Positions 53,701 through 62,829 of a stretch of 64,000 nucleotides of DNA are shown one piece after another (position 1 is the stretch's first letter; each line of letters opens with the position of its first letter). The stretch spans positions 62,480 to 126,479 of the forward strand of contig JAFEGM010000055.1 of the NCBI GenBank assembly GCA_018240025.1, written 5' to 3'. Below the pieces are notes generated by a model. The model had not been told where the DNA came from. It was given only the letters and a program-made list of their open reading frames with translations, and made no database searches. A program made the position numbers and the translations under genes. The DNA is from Verrucomicrobiota bacterium. GTDB taxonomy: Bacteria > Verrucomicrobiota > Verrucomicrobiia > Chthoniobacterales > SZAS-18.

Positions 53701-54022
53701 CTTCGGTGCGAAAGCGCTGTTGCTCCTCGGGTCCGGCGAGGAAGACGGAGCGGAGCAACTTGAGCGCGACCTCGGCGCCACTGCGCTCGTCGCGCGCGGC
53801 GTAAACCACGCCCATGCCGCCGGCCGCGATTTCACGCTGGACGAAATAGGGACCGAAGCGCCCCGGCAGCTGCAGCGGATCGAACGGCGCCTCCACCGCC
53901 ACCGGAGGCGTCGGCTCGGGCGCGGCCTCGGCCCCGAAGAGCGCGGCCTCCAACAGGCAGGCGGCGCAGGCTCCTCCGTCGGGCAATTCGGCGCCGCAGT
54001 TGGAGCAGGTGGAAACGGGCAT
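50738..54022 (-). CDS. Membrane Ser/Thr protein kinase with N-terminal zinc ribbon and WD40-like propeller
   Basis: 1094 aa. The first 30 residues hold a zinc ribbon (CSNCGAELPDGGACAAC). The kinase domain (about 57-330) has GGMGVVYAARDE, VALKLL, HRDLKPSNVLF and DFGLAKLADD, with an activation segment SVTLTTAQMGTPPYMSPEQ. One TM follows (about 350-372). The C-terminal about 700 residues form WD40-like repeats (LAWSEARGRLAVLEA, AISADRTRLAWV, LDLSPDGQTTAVTG, LRLWDGG). The kinase faces the cytosol and the propeller the outside. It belongs to the large sensor-kinase group typical of Verrucomicrobiota and Planctomycetes. Confidence 0.93.
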   Translation of the reverse strand: MPVSTCSNCGAELPDGGACAACLLEAALFGAEAAPEPTPPVAVEAPFDPLQLPGRFGPYFVQREIAAGGMGVVYAARDERSGAEVALKLLRSVFLAGPEEQQRFRTEGLAVARLEHPHLVRIHDVGTYGGQPFLAMELLEGGSLADRLKRGPLPVLRETASIVAKIAGAVHHAHQRGVLHRDLKPSNVLFDAAGEPRLCDFGLAKLADDEESVTLTTAQMGTPPYMSPEQAAGRTREVSTASDVWALGVILYQMLAGRVPFAGPTHGETFRRILEEEPPALRGSSSGRSDGVRVDRDLESICLRCLEKEPARRLASAGEVAEELRRWLDGRPIRTRAITNRERAWRWARRHPFRVAGAATLLLTLAVGSVVSTIFWWRAEAARERAEANAYFAGLASALIARERHDFGLARRSLDALDPARRGFEWRLLHWLTRGDEDQRFAFPSEPRALAWSEARGRLAVLEASRQLSWLDPSTGTRELGPRLPDPRALHGSQPVDFGFHTLAASPDGEVVAAGDHDLLVVADARTGARLHSDVARRVQPVWLDNDRLLYGGTIGMAAQEREHTSLYHRRHGPRPLPRGILAPMAISADRTRLAWVRVLNEEQWALEVRSTDSLEDGPPLASFPIEEMIMHFAFSADARHLAVVSANGEAYARTLQVHTLPEGREIFRQIVPRFINAVAFHPREPLLAVVSEDTTVRSYRYLQPADDAPYDDACLPALAQRVPLGGPALPPASLLSRTAQFGRAQFYLGHEERIGAAAFMPDGTLLTGSADGTVRRWPWQPAGLRQREYPLYTVYAWEHPTCSADGRYVLALAEPDQAVWWDRETGLRRLLPLCESPVAVLRDGSPITRQPDTAILTVWEPGPDERFRPRWSVRTIPSHQAGFGMVSRAALSADENTLSVLIPGKVIVVNLLTRTASGTPNQRMLYGNAGVTGLDLSPDGQTTAVTGLFGRHVRLYRNADVNGGHAMLGEGPVFDTAAAFHPDGRRLFVGNEAGEVRVFDLATRHELRHESWRAQSGAVTAIAISRDGRTVATSGDTTLRLWDGGAVVPGETRRERLRLGVPAPRNWLRFTDGDRHLLHAAPDHAVEVWEAGG

Positions 54023-54116
54023 GGCCGGAGCCGCCCGTGGGATCAGGGCGTACTGTCAGAGTAAGGACAGATCGGCCCAGGGTTGCAGGAATTCCATCGG
54101 AGGAATTCGGACGCGA

Positions 54117-54152
54117 TGGAAAGGAGGAAGGAAGAAGGAGGAAGGAAGAAGG
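54117..54152. repeat. GGAAGAA/GGATGAA-family word repeat (single arm)
   Basis: GGAAAGGAGGAAGGAAGAAG and following purine words on the forward strand, about 95 nt upstream of the kinase start on the reverse strand. The pyrimidine strand is again the sense strand of the downstream gene. Confidence 0.85.
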
Positions 54153-54218
54153 CTGCGGGACGTGGTTCCGGGGGAGCTCGATGCGCCCTCGGGCCACGAT
54201 GTGGCGGTTGGCTGCTCC

Positions 54219-56930
54219 TTACTTCACGGGGGCGCTCACGATGCGGTAGAACCGGGCGGGCGGGACGGCGCCGGGCGAGCGGGTGTCGAGATAGACGAGG
54301 CGGCCGTTCGCATCGGTCGTGACCGTGCCGGACAGGTCGGTGAACGGTGTGGCCAGGCTGTCGGTCGACTGGACTCGGTAGTTCGCATTGCGCAGGCCCT
54401 GGGCCACGATGGTCACGCCGTTTTGGCCGAGCGTGATCGAAACGATGTTGAGCGAAGGCGTGTTTGCATCGGTCACCGTGACCTGCACGCTGCCGGAGGT
54501 GAGACCGCCGCGGCCGTCGCTGATCGTGTAGGTGAACGAATCGCTGCCCACGTAGTTGCTCGGCGGGACGTAAGTCACCTGGCCGCTGCCGAGGCTGACG
54601 CTGCCGCCCTGCGTCGAGGTGGCGGCGACGGCGGAGACGCTGAGCGGATCGGCGTCAGGATCGCTCGCGCTGAGCAGCAGCTTGGCGGTCGAAGTCACCG
54701 CGGCCGTATTGCGCGACGTGCCCAGCGTGTTGGCGCCGGCGACGGGCGGACGATTGATGAGCAGGCTGAAGAGCTGCGTCGCATTCGGCAGGGCACCGTT
54801 CGCCGCGATGATGATGAACTGATAGGTGTTGCCGCCGGTGCCGGCCGCCGGCGTGCCGCTGAGCAGGCCGGCCGGCGAGAGCGTGATGGTCGCGGGCAGC
54901 GGGCCGGGGGTACTGATGGTCGGCACAGGCATGCCGCTGGTGGTGACCTGGAACGAGCCGTTCACGCCGACCGTGAAGACGGCGCTATTGGCCGAGGTGA
55001 TGCCTGGAGGCATCCCTGGCGTGGGCGTTGGGGACGGCGGGGGGAGAGTCGGCGTCGGCGTGGGCGTGATACTCGGCGTCTGAGTGATCGTGGGCGTTCT
55101 GCTCGCCGTCGGCGTGGCCGTCACGGTGGGCGGGTTGGTCGGAGTGGCCGTCGGAGTCGGGGTGACCGTGGGCGTGTTGGTCGGGGTCGCGGTCGCGGTC
55201 GGGGTGCTCGTCGGCGTGGGCGTCAACGTGGGAGGGTTGGTCGGCGTCGGAGTGACTGTGGGCGTATGGGTTGGCGTCGGCGTGGGCGTCGCGGTGGGCG
55301 CGTTGGTCGGAGTGGCCGTCGGAGTCGGAGTGACCGTGGGCGTGGTCGTCGCGGTTGGCGTCGGAGTCGGTGTGACCGTGGGTGTATTCGTGGGGGTCGG
55401 AGTCGGCGTGCGCGTCGGGGTCGGGGTGGGCGTGGCCGTAGGCGTATTCGTGGCGGTCGGGGTCGGCGTCGCGGTCGGAGTCGGGGTGGGCGTGGCCGTA
55501 GGCGTATTCGTGGCGGTCGGGGTCGGCGTCGCGGTCGGAGTCGGAGTCGGCGTGGCCGTGGGAGTGTTCGTGGCGGTCGGAGTCGGCGTCGGTGTGTTCG
55601 TCGCGGTCGGGGTCGGCGTGGGCGTGGCCGTCGGCGTATTGGTGGGCGTCGGCGTTCGGGTCGCGGTTGGAGTCGGCGTCGGGGTGGACGGACGCACCTC
55701 GCCGGTGCTGAGCTGGGTGGCGGCGGGCAACTGGGTGGTGCCGTTGTCCGAGAAGAAGAGGAACTGGCTCAGCTGGCCGGCGCTCAGGGAGGCCGTGGTA
55801 CCGATGAAGAGCTGGTCGGAGCCGCTGGTCCAGTTCAGGATTCGGACCGGGCCGGTCAAGGTGCCCAAGCCGGTAAAGCTGATCACGCTGGCGCCTGCGC
55901 CCATGTCGATCGTCGAGGTGCCATTGCTGGTGAGGGCGCCGAAGCCCTCGCTCAGGCCGTTGGTCTTCAGGGTGCCGCCGGTCAAGGTGAGGCCGCTGCT
56001 GACGCGATTCCCCGTGCCGCCGAGCTCGAGCGTTGCGCTCGAACCGACTGTGACGCCGCCGGTCGACCCGAGCGCGTTGGCCGCCGAGATCAAGAGGGTG
56101 CCACCGTTGATCGTGGTGAGGCCGGTGAAGGTGTTCGCGCCCGAAAACTCCTGGGTGCCGGTGCCGGTCTTGGTGACATTCACGTTGCCGGAGATCGTGC
56201 CGCTAAAGGTCGCGTTGCCGTTGCCGTTCCCCATCGTGAAGAAGGCGGTGCCCGTGGAGTTCACGACCGATCCGGCCCCGGTCAGCACGCCGATGCCCAC
56301 GGTCCGACCGGCCAGATCGAGCTCGAATTTCGTGCTGTCGATGATGACCTTGTTGTTGACCGATCCCAGGGGGCCATTGGATCCGCTGGTGGAGCTGCCT
56401 ACACGCACCGTCAGATTGCCGGCGAAAGCCTCACGCATCCAAACGTCGCCCGCGAAGGTGCTCGTGCCAGAAAGCGTGATGAGCGCGCGGCCGGCCGTGT
56501 CGCCGGGGGTGTAAAAAATAACCGGGCCCGTGCCCGTCAGCGGCGCGCTCACATTGATGGTGTAGGAACTCGCCTGCGGAAAGAGGTAGAAATTGGAAAC
56601 GATGCCCAACGCAGCGCCGTTGACGTTCACCGCCTGGCCAGCGCCGCCGGCTAACTGCAAAAAGGCTGCCGTGACCCCGGCCGTGACATTGATCGTCACG
56701 GTCCCGTTGTTCTGAAAGCCAGCTCCGCTGCCGTTGATCCACGTATTCGTGAAGTTGTTGGTGTTTCCGACCGGGCTCCAAATCGCGGTCGTCGTATCCC
56801 AGGTGGCAGTGGTCAAGGACGGATTGAGGATCTGCTGCGCTTGGGCGCCGCCGACGGCGAATGCGGCGGCAAGGAGCGAGAGGGCGGTGCGAACCGTGGT
56901 GAACCGTGAGGCGGGCAGGGGAAAGCGCAT
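54219..56930 (-). CDS. Secreted beta-strand-repeat protein with long Thr-Pro linker
   Basis: 903 aa from the ATG at 56930. An upstream frame extension of 76 residues is Arg-rich and rejected. Signal peptide ends at AQA (about 32). Residues about 60-400 carry autotransporter-associated beta-strand repeats ([24 protein letters not shown]). Residues about 413-632 are a TPTPT linker. A putative Ig/He_PIG-like module ([36 protein letters not shown]) and a cadherin-like module ([32 protein letters not shown]) follow. The end ([18 protein letters not shown] to [11 protein letters not shown]) is a module common at C-termini of Verrucomicrobial exported proteins. Surface or extracellular role likely. 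Confidence 0.88.
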   Translation of the reverse strand: MRFPLPASRFTTVRTALSLLAAAFAVGGAQAQQILNPSLTTATWDTTTAIWSPVGNTNNFTNTWINGSGAGFQNNGTVTINVTAGVTAAFLQLAGGAGQAVNVNGAALGIVSNFYLFPQASSYTINVSAPLTGTGPVIFYTPGDTAGRALITLSGTSTFAGDVWMREAFAGNLTVRVGSSTSGSNGPLGSVNNKVIIDSTKFELDLAGRTVGIGVLTGAGSVVNSTGTAFFTMGNGNGNATFSGTISGNVNVTKTGTGTQEFSGANTFTGLTTINGGTLLISAANALGSTGGVTVGSSATLELGGTGNRVSSGLTLTGGTLKTNGLSEGFGALTSNGTSTIDMGAGASVISFTGLGTLTGPVRILNWTSGSDQLFIGTTASLSAGQLSQFLFFSDNGTTQLPAATQLSTGEVRPSTPTPTPTATRTPTPTNTPTATPTPTPTATNTPTPTPTATNTPTATPTPTPTATPTPTATNTPTATPTPTPTATPTPTATNTPTATPTPTPTRTPTPTPTNTPTVTPTPTPTATTTPTVTPTPTATPTNAPTATPTPTPTHTPTVTPTPTNPPTLTPTPTSTPTATATPTNTPTVTPTPTATPTNPPTVTATPTASRTPTITQTPSITPTPTPTLPPPSPTPTPGMPPGITSANSAVFTVGVNGSFQVTTSGMPVPTISTPGPLPATITLSPAGLLSGTPAAGTGGNTYQFIIIAANGALPNATQLFSLLINRPPVAGANTLGTSRNTAAVTSTAKLLLSASDPDADPLSVSAVAATSTQGGSVSLGSGQVTYVPPSNYVGSDSFTYTISDGRGGLTSGSVQVTVTDANTPSLNIVSITLGQNGVTIVAQGLRNANYRVQSTDSLATPFTDLSGTVTTDANGRLVYLDTRSPGAVPPARFYRIVSAPVK
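55033..55690. repeat. Minisatellite encoding the Thr-Pro linker
   Basis: Short imperfect repeats of GTCGG/GGCGT-type words encode the TPTPT linker. Within it, a 60-bp unit at 55441-55500 recurs at 55501-55560 with only a few changes near the end, evidence of recent duplication. On the forward strand it makes a spurious long Gly-Val open frame. Confidence 0.9.
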
Positions 56931-57063
56931 GAGCAGAAAAGCGAGGCGGAGTCTTGGTGTTCGGGGCCTGCGCAGCAAGGTCAAAGCAAGGCCGGAGAGC
57001 CGAAAAGCGGTCCCACTTTCGGCTGACAATTCCTGGCAGTTTTGTAAGCCGGCGCGAGGCCGT

Positions 57064-58938
57064 TCAGTCGCTGACCACCGGCAGCCTAACGGCACTGGCC
57101 TGACCCGGGGTACGGAGAATCGTCTGCGTCGCCGCCCGGTAATCCTCGGGCCGCGCATGGAAGATGTTCGGCACGAATGTCTGCGGGTTGCGATCGTAAA
57201 GCGGGAACAGCGTGGACTGGATTTGCACCATGATGCGATGCCCGGGCTGGAAGACGTGATTCACATTCGGCAGCGCAAAGCGGTAGTTCTCGGCCTTGCC
57301 AGGCTGCAGCGGCCCCGGGGTGGCGAATCCGCGCACGTAGCGGCCGCGGTAAATCTCGATCCCGATGGGCAACTCGTAGCCGGCGAGCTTGGCGGGATTC
57401 GACATCTCGAGCGGATAGACATCGATCACCTTGACCACCCAGTCGCTGTCGGTGCCGCTGGTGGCGGCCCACAGGTCGACCTCCGGCGCGCCGGCGATCT
57501 GGACCGCTTTCTCCAGCACGGGCGTCGCCCACGAAAGGACATCGGGCCGGGTGGAGACATTGCGTTGATCGCTCAATAGCCATGAGCCCCACATGGCGGA
57601 ATCGCGCATGTTCACGGGCCGCGGGACGAACGGCACTGGCTTGGCGGGATCGGAGACATACTCATCGCGCCCGGCCTCGGTCGGAGGGGTCCAGGCGAGC
57701 GCGCCGCCGGCCTGGAGGTAGAGCGCCTTCGGTTTCCCGGCCGGCCAGGCGTCGCGCACCTCCCAGCGGTTCGTGCCCGTGGCGTAGGTGACCGATGCCG
57801 GCAGGCGGAAGGCCGGCGCGCCGGGCTTCAGATGGTGGTCGAGGAAGGGCTTCATCCAGCGCGTGCGGAACTGCAGCGCGGTGTCGCCCTCGAAATCGAG
57901 CGGGCCGAGCGACGCGCCCTCCCGGTTGAAACCGCTGTGCCGCCACGGGCCGATGACCAAGCCGAGCATTCCGCCCGGATCCTTCGGCTTCCAGGCGCGA
58001 TAGACGGCCGGCGCGCCGTAGCTGTCCTCTTGGTCCCACTGGCCGACCACGAGCATGGTCGGCACGGTCAGCGGCTCCCGGGCCAGGATCTTGTCCAGCG
58101 CCTGACCCTCCCAGTAGGCGTCGTAGGCCGGGTGCTCCAGGACCTTGCGCGCGGCGGGGAAATCGAGCAGGCCGAAGGCGCGGGCGTAGGCGCCGGCCGA
58201 ACCCTCGCGCAGGAAGACGGCGTAGTCGTCGCCCGTGCCCTTGCTGACCGGCCCGGACCCTTCCTTGGCATTCTGCTCGGTGATGTAGTCGAAGTTGATC
58301 TGCCGGTAGGCGCCGTTGTGGAACCAGTCGTCGCCCAGCCAGCCGTCGACCATCGGGCTCTGCGGCACCGCGGCCTTCAGGGCGGGATGCGGCCGGACGA
58401 GCGCCATGAGCGAGGTGAAGCCGAGGTAGGACGAGCCGCAGATGCCGACGCGGCCATTGCCCTCGGGGACATTCTTCACCAGCCACTCGATCGTGTCGTA
58501 GGCGTCGGTGCTGTGGTCCACCTTGCTCCGATTGAGCGAGCCGACGAGCGGCCGGGCCATGAGGTATTCGCCCTCCGATTTGTGCAGGCCGCGGACGTCC
58601 TGGTAGACGCGGATGTAGCCGTCCTGCACGAACTCGGCGTCGGCGATGGGTAGGATTTCCTCGATCCTCTGGCTGGAATTCCGCCAGGTGGTGCGGGCCG
58701 CGTCGTACGGCGTGCGGCTGAGCAGGATGGGCGCGTTCTTCGTGCCCTTCCGGAAGACGATGACGGTGTAGAGCTTGGCCCCGTCGCGCATCGGGATCTT
58801 CACTTCGCGGCGCTCGTAGTCGGCCTGCGGTCGCACCCGTTCGTAACGCGGGATTCCGTCGGCCATGGCCGGGTCGGTCTGCGCCGGGAGGCCGGACGCG
58901 AGCAGGGCGGAGACAAGCAGGAGATGACGCATGGCCAT
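57064..58938 (-). CDS. CocE/NonD family hydrolase, exported
   Basis: 624 aa. A signal peptide ([19 protein letters not shown]) opens the protein. The alpha/beta-hydrolase domain has [33 protein letters not shown] and the nucleophile motif GICGSSYLG (Ser about 167). Asp in [12 protein letters not shown] and His in IGPWRHSG complete the triad. The C-terminal jelly-roll domain (WEVRDAWP onward) is that of X-Pro dipeptidyl-peptidase/CocE proteins. Relatives include cocaine esterase and alpha-amino-acid ester hydrolases. The real substrate is unknown. ATG 58932 is an equally possible start. Confidence 0.92.
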   Translation of the reverse strand: MAMRHLLLVSALLASGLPAQTDPAMADGIPRYERVRPQADYERREVKIPMRDGAKLYTVIVFRKGTKNAPILLSRTPYDAARTTWRNSSQRIEEILPIADAEFVQDGYIRVYQDVRGLHKSEGEYLMARPLVGSLNRSKVDHSTDAYDTIEWLVKNVPEGNGRVGICGSSYLGFTSLMALVRPHPALKAAVPQSPMVDGWLGDDWFHNGAYRQINFDYITEQNAKEGSGPVSKGTGDDYAVFLREGSAGAYARAFGLLDFPAARKVLEHPAYDAYWEGQALDKILAREPLTVPTMLVVGQWDQEDSYGAPAVYRAWKPKDPGGMLGLVIGPWRHSGFNREGASLGPLDFEGDTALQFRTRWMKPFLDHHLKPGAPAFRLPASVTYATGTNRWEVRDAWPAGKPKALYLQAGGALAWTPPTEAGRDEYVSDPAKPVPFVPRPVNMRDSAMWGSWLLSDQRNVSTRPDVLSWATPVLEKAVQIAGAPEVDLWAATSGTDSDWVVKVIDVYPLEMSNPAKLAGYELPIGIEIYRGRYVRGFATPGPLQPGKAENYRFALPNVNHVFQPGHRIMVQIQSTLFPLYDRNPQTFVPNIFHARPEDYRAATQTILRTPGQASAVRLPVVSD

Positions 58939-58965
58939 GAGTTCGGCGGAAGTGAGGAAACTCGA

Positions 58966-58990
58966 CACAAAGTTCAAAGCTCGAAACTCA
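58966..58990. repeat. TCGAAAC-family word repeat (short)
   Basis: AAGTTCAAAGCTCGAAACTC, a short array of TCGAAAC/TTCAAAG-type words next to the inverted element at 58994. It matches the longer array at 63948-64000. Confidence 0.6.
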
Positions 58991-58993
58991 AAA

Positions 58994-59097
58994 GGCTCAC
59001 ACGAAGGCCCGAAGGCACGAATCTGAGCAAGGTGGCCGGTTGGGATGAGCGGCGCTCCGCCAGTCCTTCTTCGTGCCTTTGGGCCTTCGTGTGAGCC
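58994..59097. repeat. CGAAGGC-family inverted word repeat with 28-bp arms
   Basis: Arms 58994-59021 and 59070-59097 are reverse complements at 27 of 28 positions (GGCTCACACGAAGGCCC and onward). The core (59022-59069) is unique and has a GAGCGGCGCTC palindrome. It lies between recO and the CocE gene, both on the reverse strand. Confidence 0.95.
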
Positions 59098-59139
59098 ACT
59101 GTCGAGAGGGTCGCTCGCCCGCTTGCCCAGCAGAACCGC

Positions 59140-59682
59140 CTACGGCAGGGACCGCACCAGCTCGGCCCGACCCTTGGGGAGGCGGTGGGCCAGATCCTGG
59201 ATCGAGCGCCAGGGATCGCGCTGGTCCTGGCGAATGCCGAGATGCTCGGCCAGTTCGTGCTCGAAATGCGTCAGCGCCCGCTGGCTGGCGTCGTGGGTGT
59301 CGAGATATCGCAGCGCCCGTCGCATCAGATCCAAAATCTCGGGCACCGGATGGTCGGGTTCGCAGGTCAGCTCGATCAATTCCACGAAGTAGCAGGCCAG
59401 CTCCAGCCGGCGAAAGGAGAGCCGGATGGGCTCGTGGGTCTCGTGCAGCACCACCTCGCGCAGTTGGTGCAGTTCGCTCCGGGCGCTGCGTAGCAGGGTG
59501 AGGTCGGCCTCGAAGAGCAGATCGAGCTGCCCGCGAAAGGCGCTGCGCGGACCGCGGGCGCCTTTGGCCACGGTCTTGAGCAGGCCGTAGGATTCGGTCA
59601 GCCAGGTGATGATGAGGCTGGTCTCGCTCAGCTTCGTGCGCCGCAGCAGCAGGCCGCGCGTGGTCTCGGGAGTCGCGGCCAT
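59140..59682 (-). CDS. recO: DNA repair protein RecO
   Basis: 180 aa. The N-terminal OB-fold (TRGLLLRRTKLSETSLIITWLTESYGLLKTVAKGARGPRSAF) and following helical region (RLELACYFVELIELTCEPDHPVPEIL) match RecO. RecO anneals ssDNA and helps load RecA with RecR. The protein is shorter than the usual about 240 residues and lacks the C-terminal zinc-finger Cys residues, a form seen in several phyla. It stands next to the AsmA-like gene (15-nt gap), same strand. Confidence 0.9.
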   Translation of the reverse strand: MAATPETTRGLLLRRTKLSETSLIITWLTESYGLLKTVAKGARGPRSAFRGQLDLLFEADLTLLRSARSELHQLREVVLHETHEPIRLSFRRLELACYFVELIELTCEPDHPVPEILDLMRRALRYLDTHDASQRALTHFEHELAEHLGIRQDQRDPWRSIQDLAHRLPKGRAELVRSLP

Positions 59683-59697
59683 GGCGCGCGGCGAGGC

Positions 59698-61248
59698 TTA
59701 CGAACGCGGGGAGGGCGTCGCGCTCGGGGTCGGCTCGGGCTCGGCCTCCTCCTTCTTCTTCCGACTGCCGAAGATGCGCGAGATGACCGTCTTCACCGGG
59801 GCCGAGAGCGTGCGCTCGAAGAGGTCGGTGTTCGGCTGGCTGAGCGTGCCGCCGACCTTGAAATCGATGTATTTCTCGCCGGGCGTCTCGGGGGAATCGG
59901 CGAACTGCCCGCTGAGAATGCCGGGCACCTGCCGGGCGATGGACGGCGAAAGCGTGAGCCGCGCCTGCAGATCGAGCCCGCCCTCCGGAAAGCGGCAATC
60001 GCCGGTGGCCTGCAGCCGGAGGTTGGCCGAGGCGAGTTCGAGCGGCTCCACGGTCACGCGCAGGCCCTGGACCTTGTAGTCGAGGGTGGCGAGCTGGAAC
60101 TCGGGTTTGCGCAGTTCCTCGATCTTGCTGCGGTCGCCGAGGGTCTTGAGCAGCCCGCTGCGCCGGAATTGCCCATCGAGCAGACGCAGCCGGCCGCCGC
60201 CGGAGCGCGATTCCGAATCGGACCCCAGGCCGGTCAGATGGAGCGTGCCCTCGAGACGCCCCGTGGCGAAATCGGGGTCGCCCCCGGCATCGCCCACCAG
60301 CTGGCCGAGCGAGACGTCGGAAAGCCGCGCCTCCAGCTCGTAGGGCGAGCCGGGATCGGTCGGACGGACGGTCAGCTTCGACTCGATCCGGCCCTCGGCC
60401 ACGTTGCCGGCCCCGTCGGGCATGTAGACCACGCCGTTGAGGAATTTGACGCTCGAGGAGTACTCGGTCAGCCGGACCTTGTCCTCGTCGAAGCCCGCGC
60501 GTGCGAAGGCGATGCGGCCGGTGAAATCGGTCGGCCCGGCGCCCTCGAGCGGACGGAGATCGAGCTCGACCTCCTCCAGCACGGCCACCCGCCGGCCGCG
60601 GGCGCTGAGGAAAGTGAGGTTGGCGCGGACCAAGCGGACCCGTTCGAAGCCGGGCGGGAAAGTGAGCATGCGCAGATCGGCCCCACGCGCGGCCGGAGCG
60701 GCGGGCGCGGCCGGCGGAGTGGGGGAGGTCTTCGCCACCGTGGGCGGGGTGGTGGACGGAGTGACGCTGGGTGCGGCCTCGGCGGGAGCGGGGGTCGGCC
60801 CGGCGGCCATCACGGGTGGAGCCGGCTGAACCTCGGCCGGCGGAGGCGGTGCAACCGCGTCCTTCTTCCGCATCTTCTGCCAGAGCCAGCGGCCTTCGGC
60901 ATCCTGCGCCATGAGCACGTCGGGCGCTTCGAGCGTGAGGCTGGTGATGGTGAAGCGACCGCGCAGCAGATCCCAGCCGGAGATGCCGAGGACGAGCGAT
61001 TCCGCCTGCAGGACCGGGCGCTGGTCGGGACCGATCGCCCGGATGCCGTCAATGCGCAGGCCGCCCCAGGGCGAATAGACCGCGCGGGCCAATTCCACCG
61101 GCAATCCCAGCACCGCGCTCAGGCGCTGCCGAATCTGCTGTTGCGATCCGGGGGCCTGAACGTAGAGATTCGCGCCCAGCAGCGCGAGGCCGAGCAATGC
61201 TGCAATGAGGATTACCGAGGTAATCAACCTCCGGACCAACTTCGTCAC
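59698..61248 (-). CDS. AsmA-like envelope protein
   Basis: 516 aa. An N-terminal TM (LITSVILIAALLGLALLGANLYV) anchors a periplasmic domain. AsmA-type features include SQQQIRQRLSAVLGLPVELARAVYSPWGGLRIDGI near the start and repeated amphipathic strands. A Pro/Ala/Thr-rich insert (about 140-190) splits it. A late segment, GRLRLLDGQFRRSGLLKTLGD and IDFKVGGTLSQPNTDLFE, matches the AsmA_2/DUF3971-like end. Such proteins are thought to bridge membranes for phospholipid transport. The acidic/lysine tail (SRKKKEEAEPEP) is unusual. Confidence 0.82.
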   Translation of the reverse strand: MTKLVRRLITSVILIAALLGLALLGANLYVQAPGSQQQIRQRLSAVLGLPVELARAVYSPWGGLRIDGIRAIGPDQRPVLQAESLVLGISGWDLLRGRFTITSLTLEAPDVLMAQDAEGRWLWQKMRKKDAVAPPPPAEVQPAPPVMAAGPTPAPAEAAPSVTPSTTPPTVAKTSPTPPAAPAAPAARGADLRMLTFPPGFERVRLVRANLTFLSARGRRVAVLEEVELDLRPLEGAGPTDFTGRIAFARAGFDEDKVRLTEYSSSVKFLNGVVYMPDGAGNVAEGRIESKLTVRPTDPGSPYELEARLSDVSLGQLVGDAGGDPDFATGRLEGTLHLTGLGSDSESRSGGGRLRLLDGQFRRSGLLKTLGDRSKIEELRKPEFQLATLDYKVQGLRVTVEPLELASANLRLQATGDCRFPEGGLDLQARLTLSPSIARQVPGILSGQFADSPETPGEKYIDFKVGGTLSQPNTDLFERTLSAPVKTVISRIFGSRKKKEEAEPEPTPSATPSPRS

Positions 61249-61277
61249 CGGCTCCCCTTACGCCGCAATCCGCTTCT

Positions 61278-62162
61278 GTGAAGTCGAATCCTGAACCCAT
61301 CCCCGTCATTCTGAACCCGGCCGCCCGCGGCGACCGGGCCGGGAAGTGGCTGGCCCAGGTGCGCGCACTCTCGGAGCGGGTGGAGCTTTGGCCGACCGAA
61401 GCCGCCGGCGACGCCCGCCGCTTGGCGCGTCGCGCGGTGGATGAGGGTCGCCCGGTGGTGGTCGCGGCCGGCGGCGACGGCACCATCAACGAGGTGGTCA
61501 ACGGCCTGGCCGGTTCGTCGGTCGCGCTCGGCTTGCTCCCGCTCGGGACGATGAACGTCTTCGCCTCGGAACTCGGGCTGCCCTCGAACAAGTGGGCCGA
61601 ATGCTGGCGCATCATCGAGGCCGGCCGGACGCGCAACGTCGATCTGCCCACGGCCAACGGACGCCATTTCATCCAGCTGGCCGGCATCGGCTTCGACGCC
61701 CAGGCGGTGGCCGGGGTCGATCGCGACGACAAGCGCGCTCTCGGTCCGCTCAGCTACCTCCTCTCCGCCTCCAGCGTGCTCTCCGACGAGCGTCCGCCCG
61801 TCGGGGTGGTGGTGGAATCCGCCGATGGCCGCCGCGTCGAGGGCCGCTTCGCGCTGGTCGGCAACGGCCGCTTCTACGGCGGCAAGCTCCCGCTCTTCAA
61901 GCGCGCCCGCCTGGACGACGGCCTCCTGGACATCGTGGTCTTCAAGCGCCTCAGTCATTTCGACCTGCTGCGCTACTTCCGCGGCGTGGTCTTCGCCGAG
62001 CACGACACATTCACCGACGTCGAGTACTTCCAGACCCCCGGCGCACGCATCGCTCCGGCGGTGGCCGGCGCCCGCATCCCCTTCGAACTCGACGGCGAAC
62101 TGGCCGGCGAGGCGCCCGTGGAGCTGTCTATGCAGCCCGGCGCGCTCAAGGTGCTGGCGTAG
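61278..62162 (+). CDS. Diacylglycerol kinase-family lipid kinase
   Basis: 294 aa. The DAGK catalytic domain is clear: PVILNPAARGDRAGKW, VVAAGGDGTINEVVNGLAG (about 60-80) and LLPLGTMNVFASELGLP. The C-terminal half (HFIQLAGIGFDAQAV, GRFYGGKLPLFKRARLDDGLLDIVVF) fits YegS/DgkB-like kinases. The lipid may be diacylglycerol or undecaprenol-type; YegS prefers phosphatidylglycerol. It starts with GTG 61278, 29 nt from the divergent AsmA-like gene. Confidence 0.92.
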   Translation: MKSNPEPIPVILNPAARGDRAGKWLAQVRALSERVELWPTEAAGDARRLARRAVDEGRPVVVAAGGDGTINEVVNGLAGSSVALGLLPLGTMNVFASELGLPSNKWAECWRIIEAGRTRNVDLPTANGRHFIQLAGIGFDAQAVAGVDRDDKRALGPLSYLLSASSVLSDERPPVGVVVESADGRRVEGRFALVGNGRFYGGKLPLFKRARLDDGLLDIVVFKRLSHFDLLRYFRGVVFAEHDTFTDVEYFQTPGARIAPAVAGARIPFELDGELAGEAPVELSMQPGALKVLA

Positions 62163-62200
62163 AAGATTGAATGGCGCCCTGCGCTTCGCTAAACGGGTTT

Positions 62201-62716
62201 ATGCACTTCATTCGAGGCAGTTTGGTTTTGCTTCTGTTGGTGGCCTTGTCGACGCAGTCCGCGAGCGCGCGCTACATCACGGCTCCGGACGTCGATGAGC
62301 TGGCCCGTACGGCAGATTTGGTGGCCATCGTGGAGCCTCTCGCGAACGAGAAGTGCGGCGATCGATTCCCAGGCAAGGAAAACAGTGAGCTGGAGCATTT
62401 CGTGGGGGTCAATACCCGATTCCGCGTCGTGGCCGTGCTGAAGGGCAGGGCAGGAGCCGAAGAGATTCGGGTGCTGCATTTTCGATACGCGCGTCCCGGA
62501 GAATACGTCCGCAAGGAGCCCGCGCCCGGTGAGCCTGAGCGGGTGCTCGTCAACGGAGCCGCGTTTATCGAGTTCGGTCTGCCCAAAGAGAATCAGGCCA
62601 GCCAAAGGTGGCTTGCGTTTCTAAAGCGCCGTAAAGACGGACGCTTCGAGCCGAAAGGCCCCCAGTATGACTCGGCCTATTCCTTCCGCCGGTTGGAGGT
62701 GAGTCACGGGCGGTGA
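62201..62716 (+). CDS. Exported hypothetical protein
   Basis: 171 aa. The ATG at 62201 gives a signal peptide (HFIRGSLVLLLLVALSTQSASA). An upstream ATG at 62171 adds ten residues. The mature part starts RYITAPDVDELARTADLVAIVEPLANE and then alternates strands, ending YSFRRLEVSHGR. It resembles small exported proteins that carry a conserved DLVVVGxV-type start, but no family name is certain. It has lower GC and less biased codons than its neighbours. Confidence 0.7.
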   Translation: MHFIRGSLVLLLLVALSTQSASARYITAPDVDELARTADLVAIVEPLANEKCGDRFPGKENSELEHFVGVNTRFRVVAVLKGRAGAEEIRVLHFRYARPGEYVRKEPAPGEPERVLVNGAAFIEFGLPKENQASQRWLAFLKRRKDGRFEPKGPQYDSAYSFRRLEVSHGR

Positions 62717-62829
62717 AATTGGAACCTTGCCGTCTGGGTTGGGGCGGCAATTCGACATCTGAGTCGTGCGCCCTTGCCCAAGCCGCATTCCCTGCTCCCT
62801 TGCCGACCCCCGACTGATTCCGATTTATC

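Noticed and set aside
55084-56514. Forward-strand Gly-Val repeat protein
   Set aside because: It is the antisense reading of the Thr-Pro linker and beta-strand repeats. The reverse frame has signal peptide and domains.
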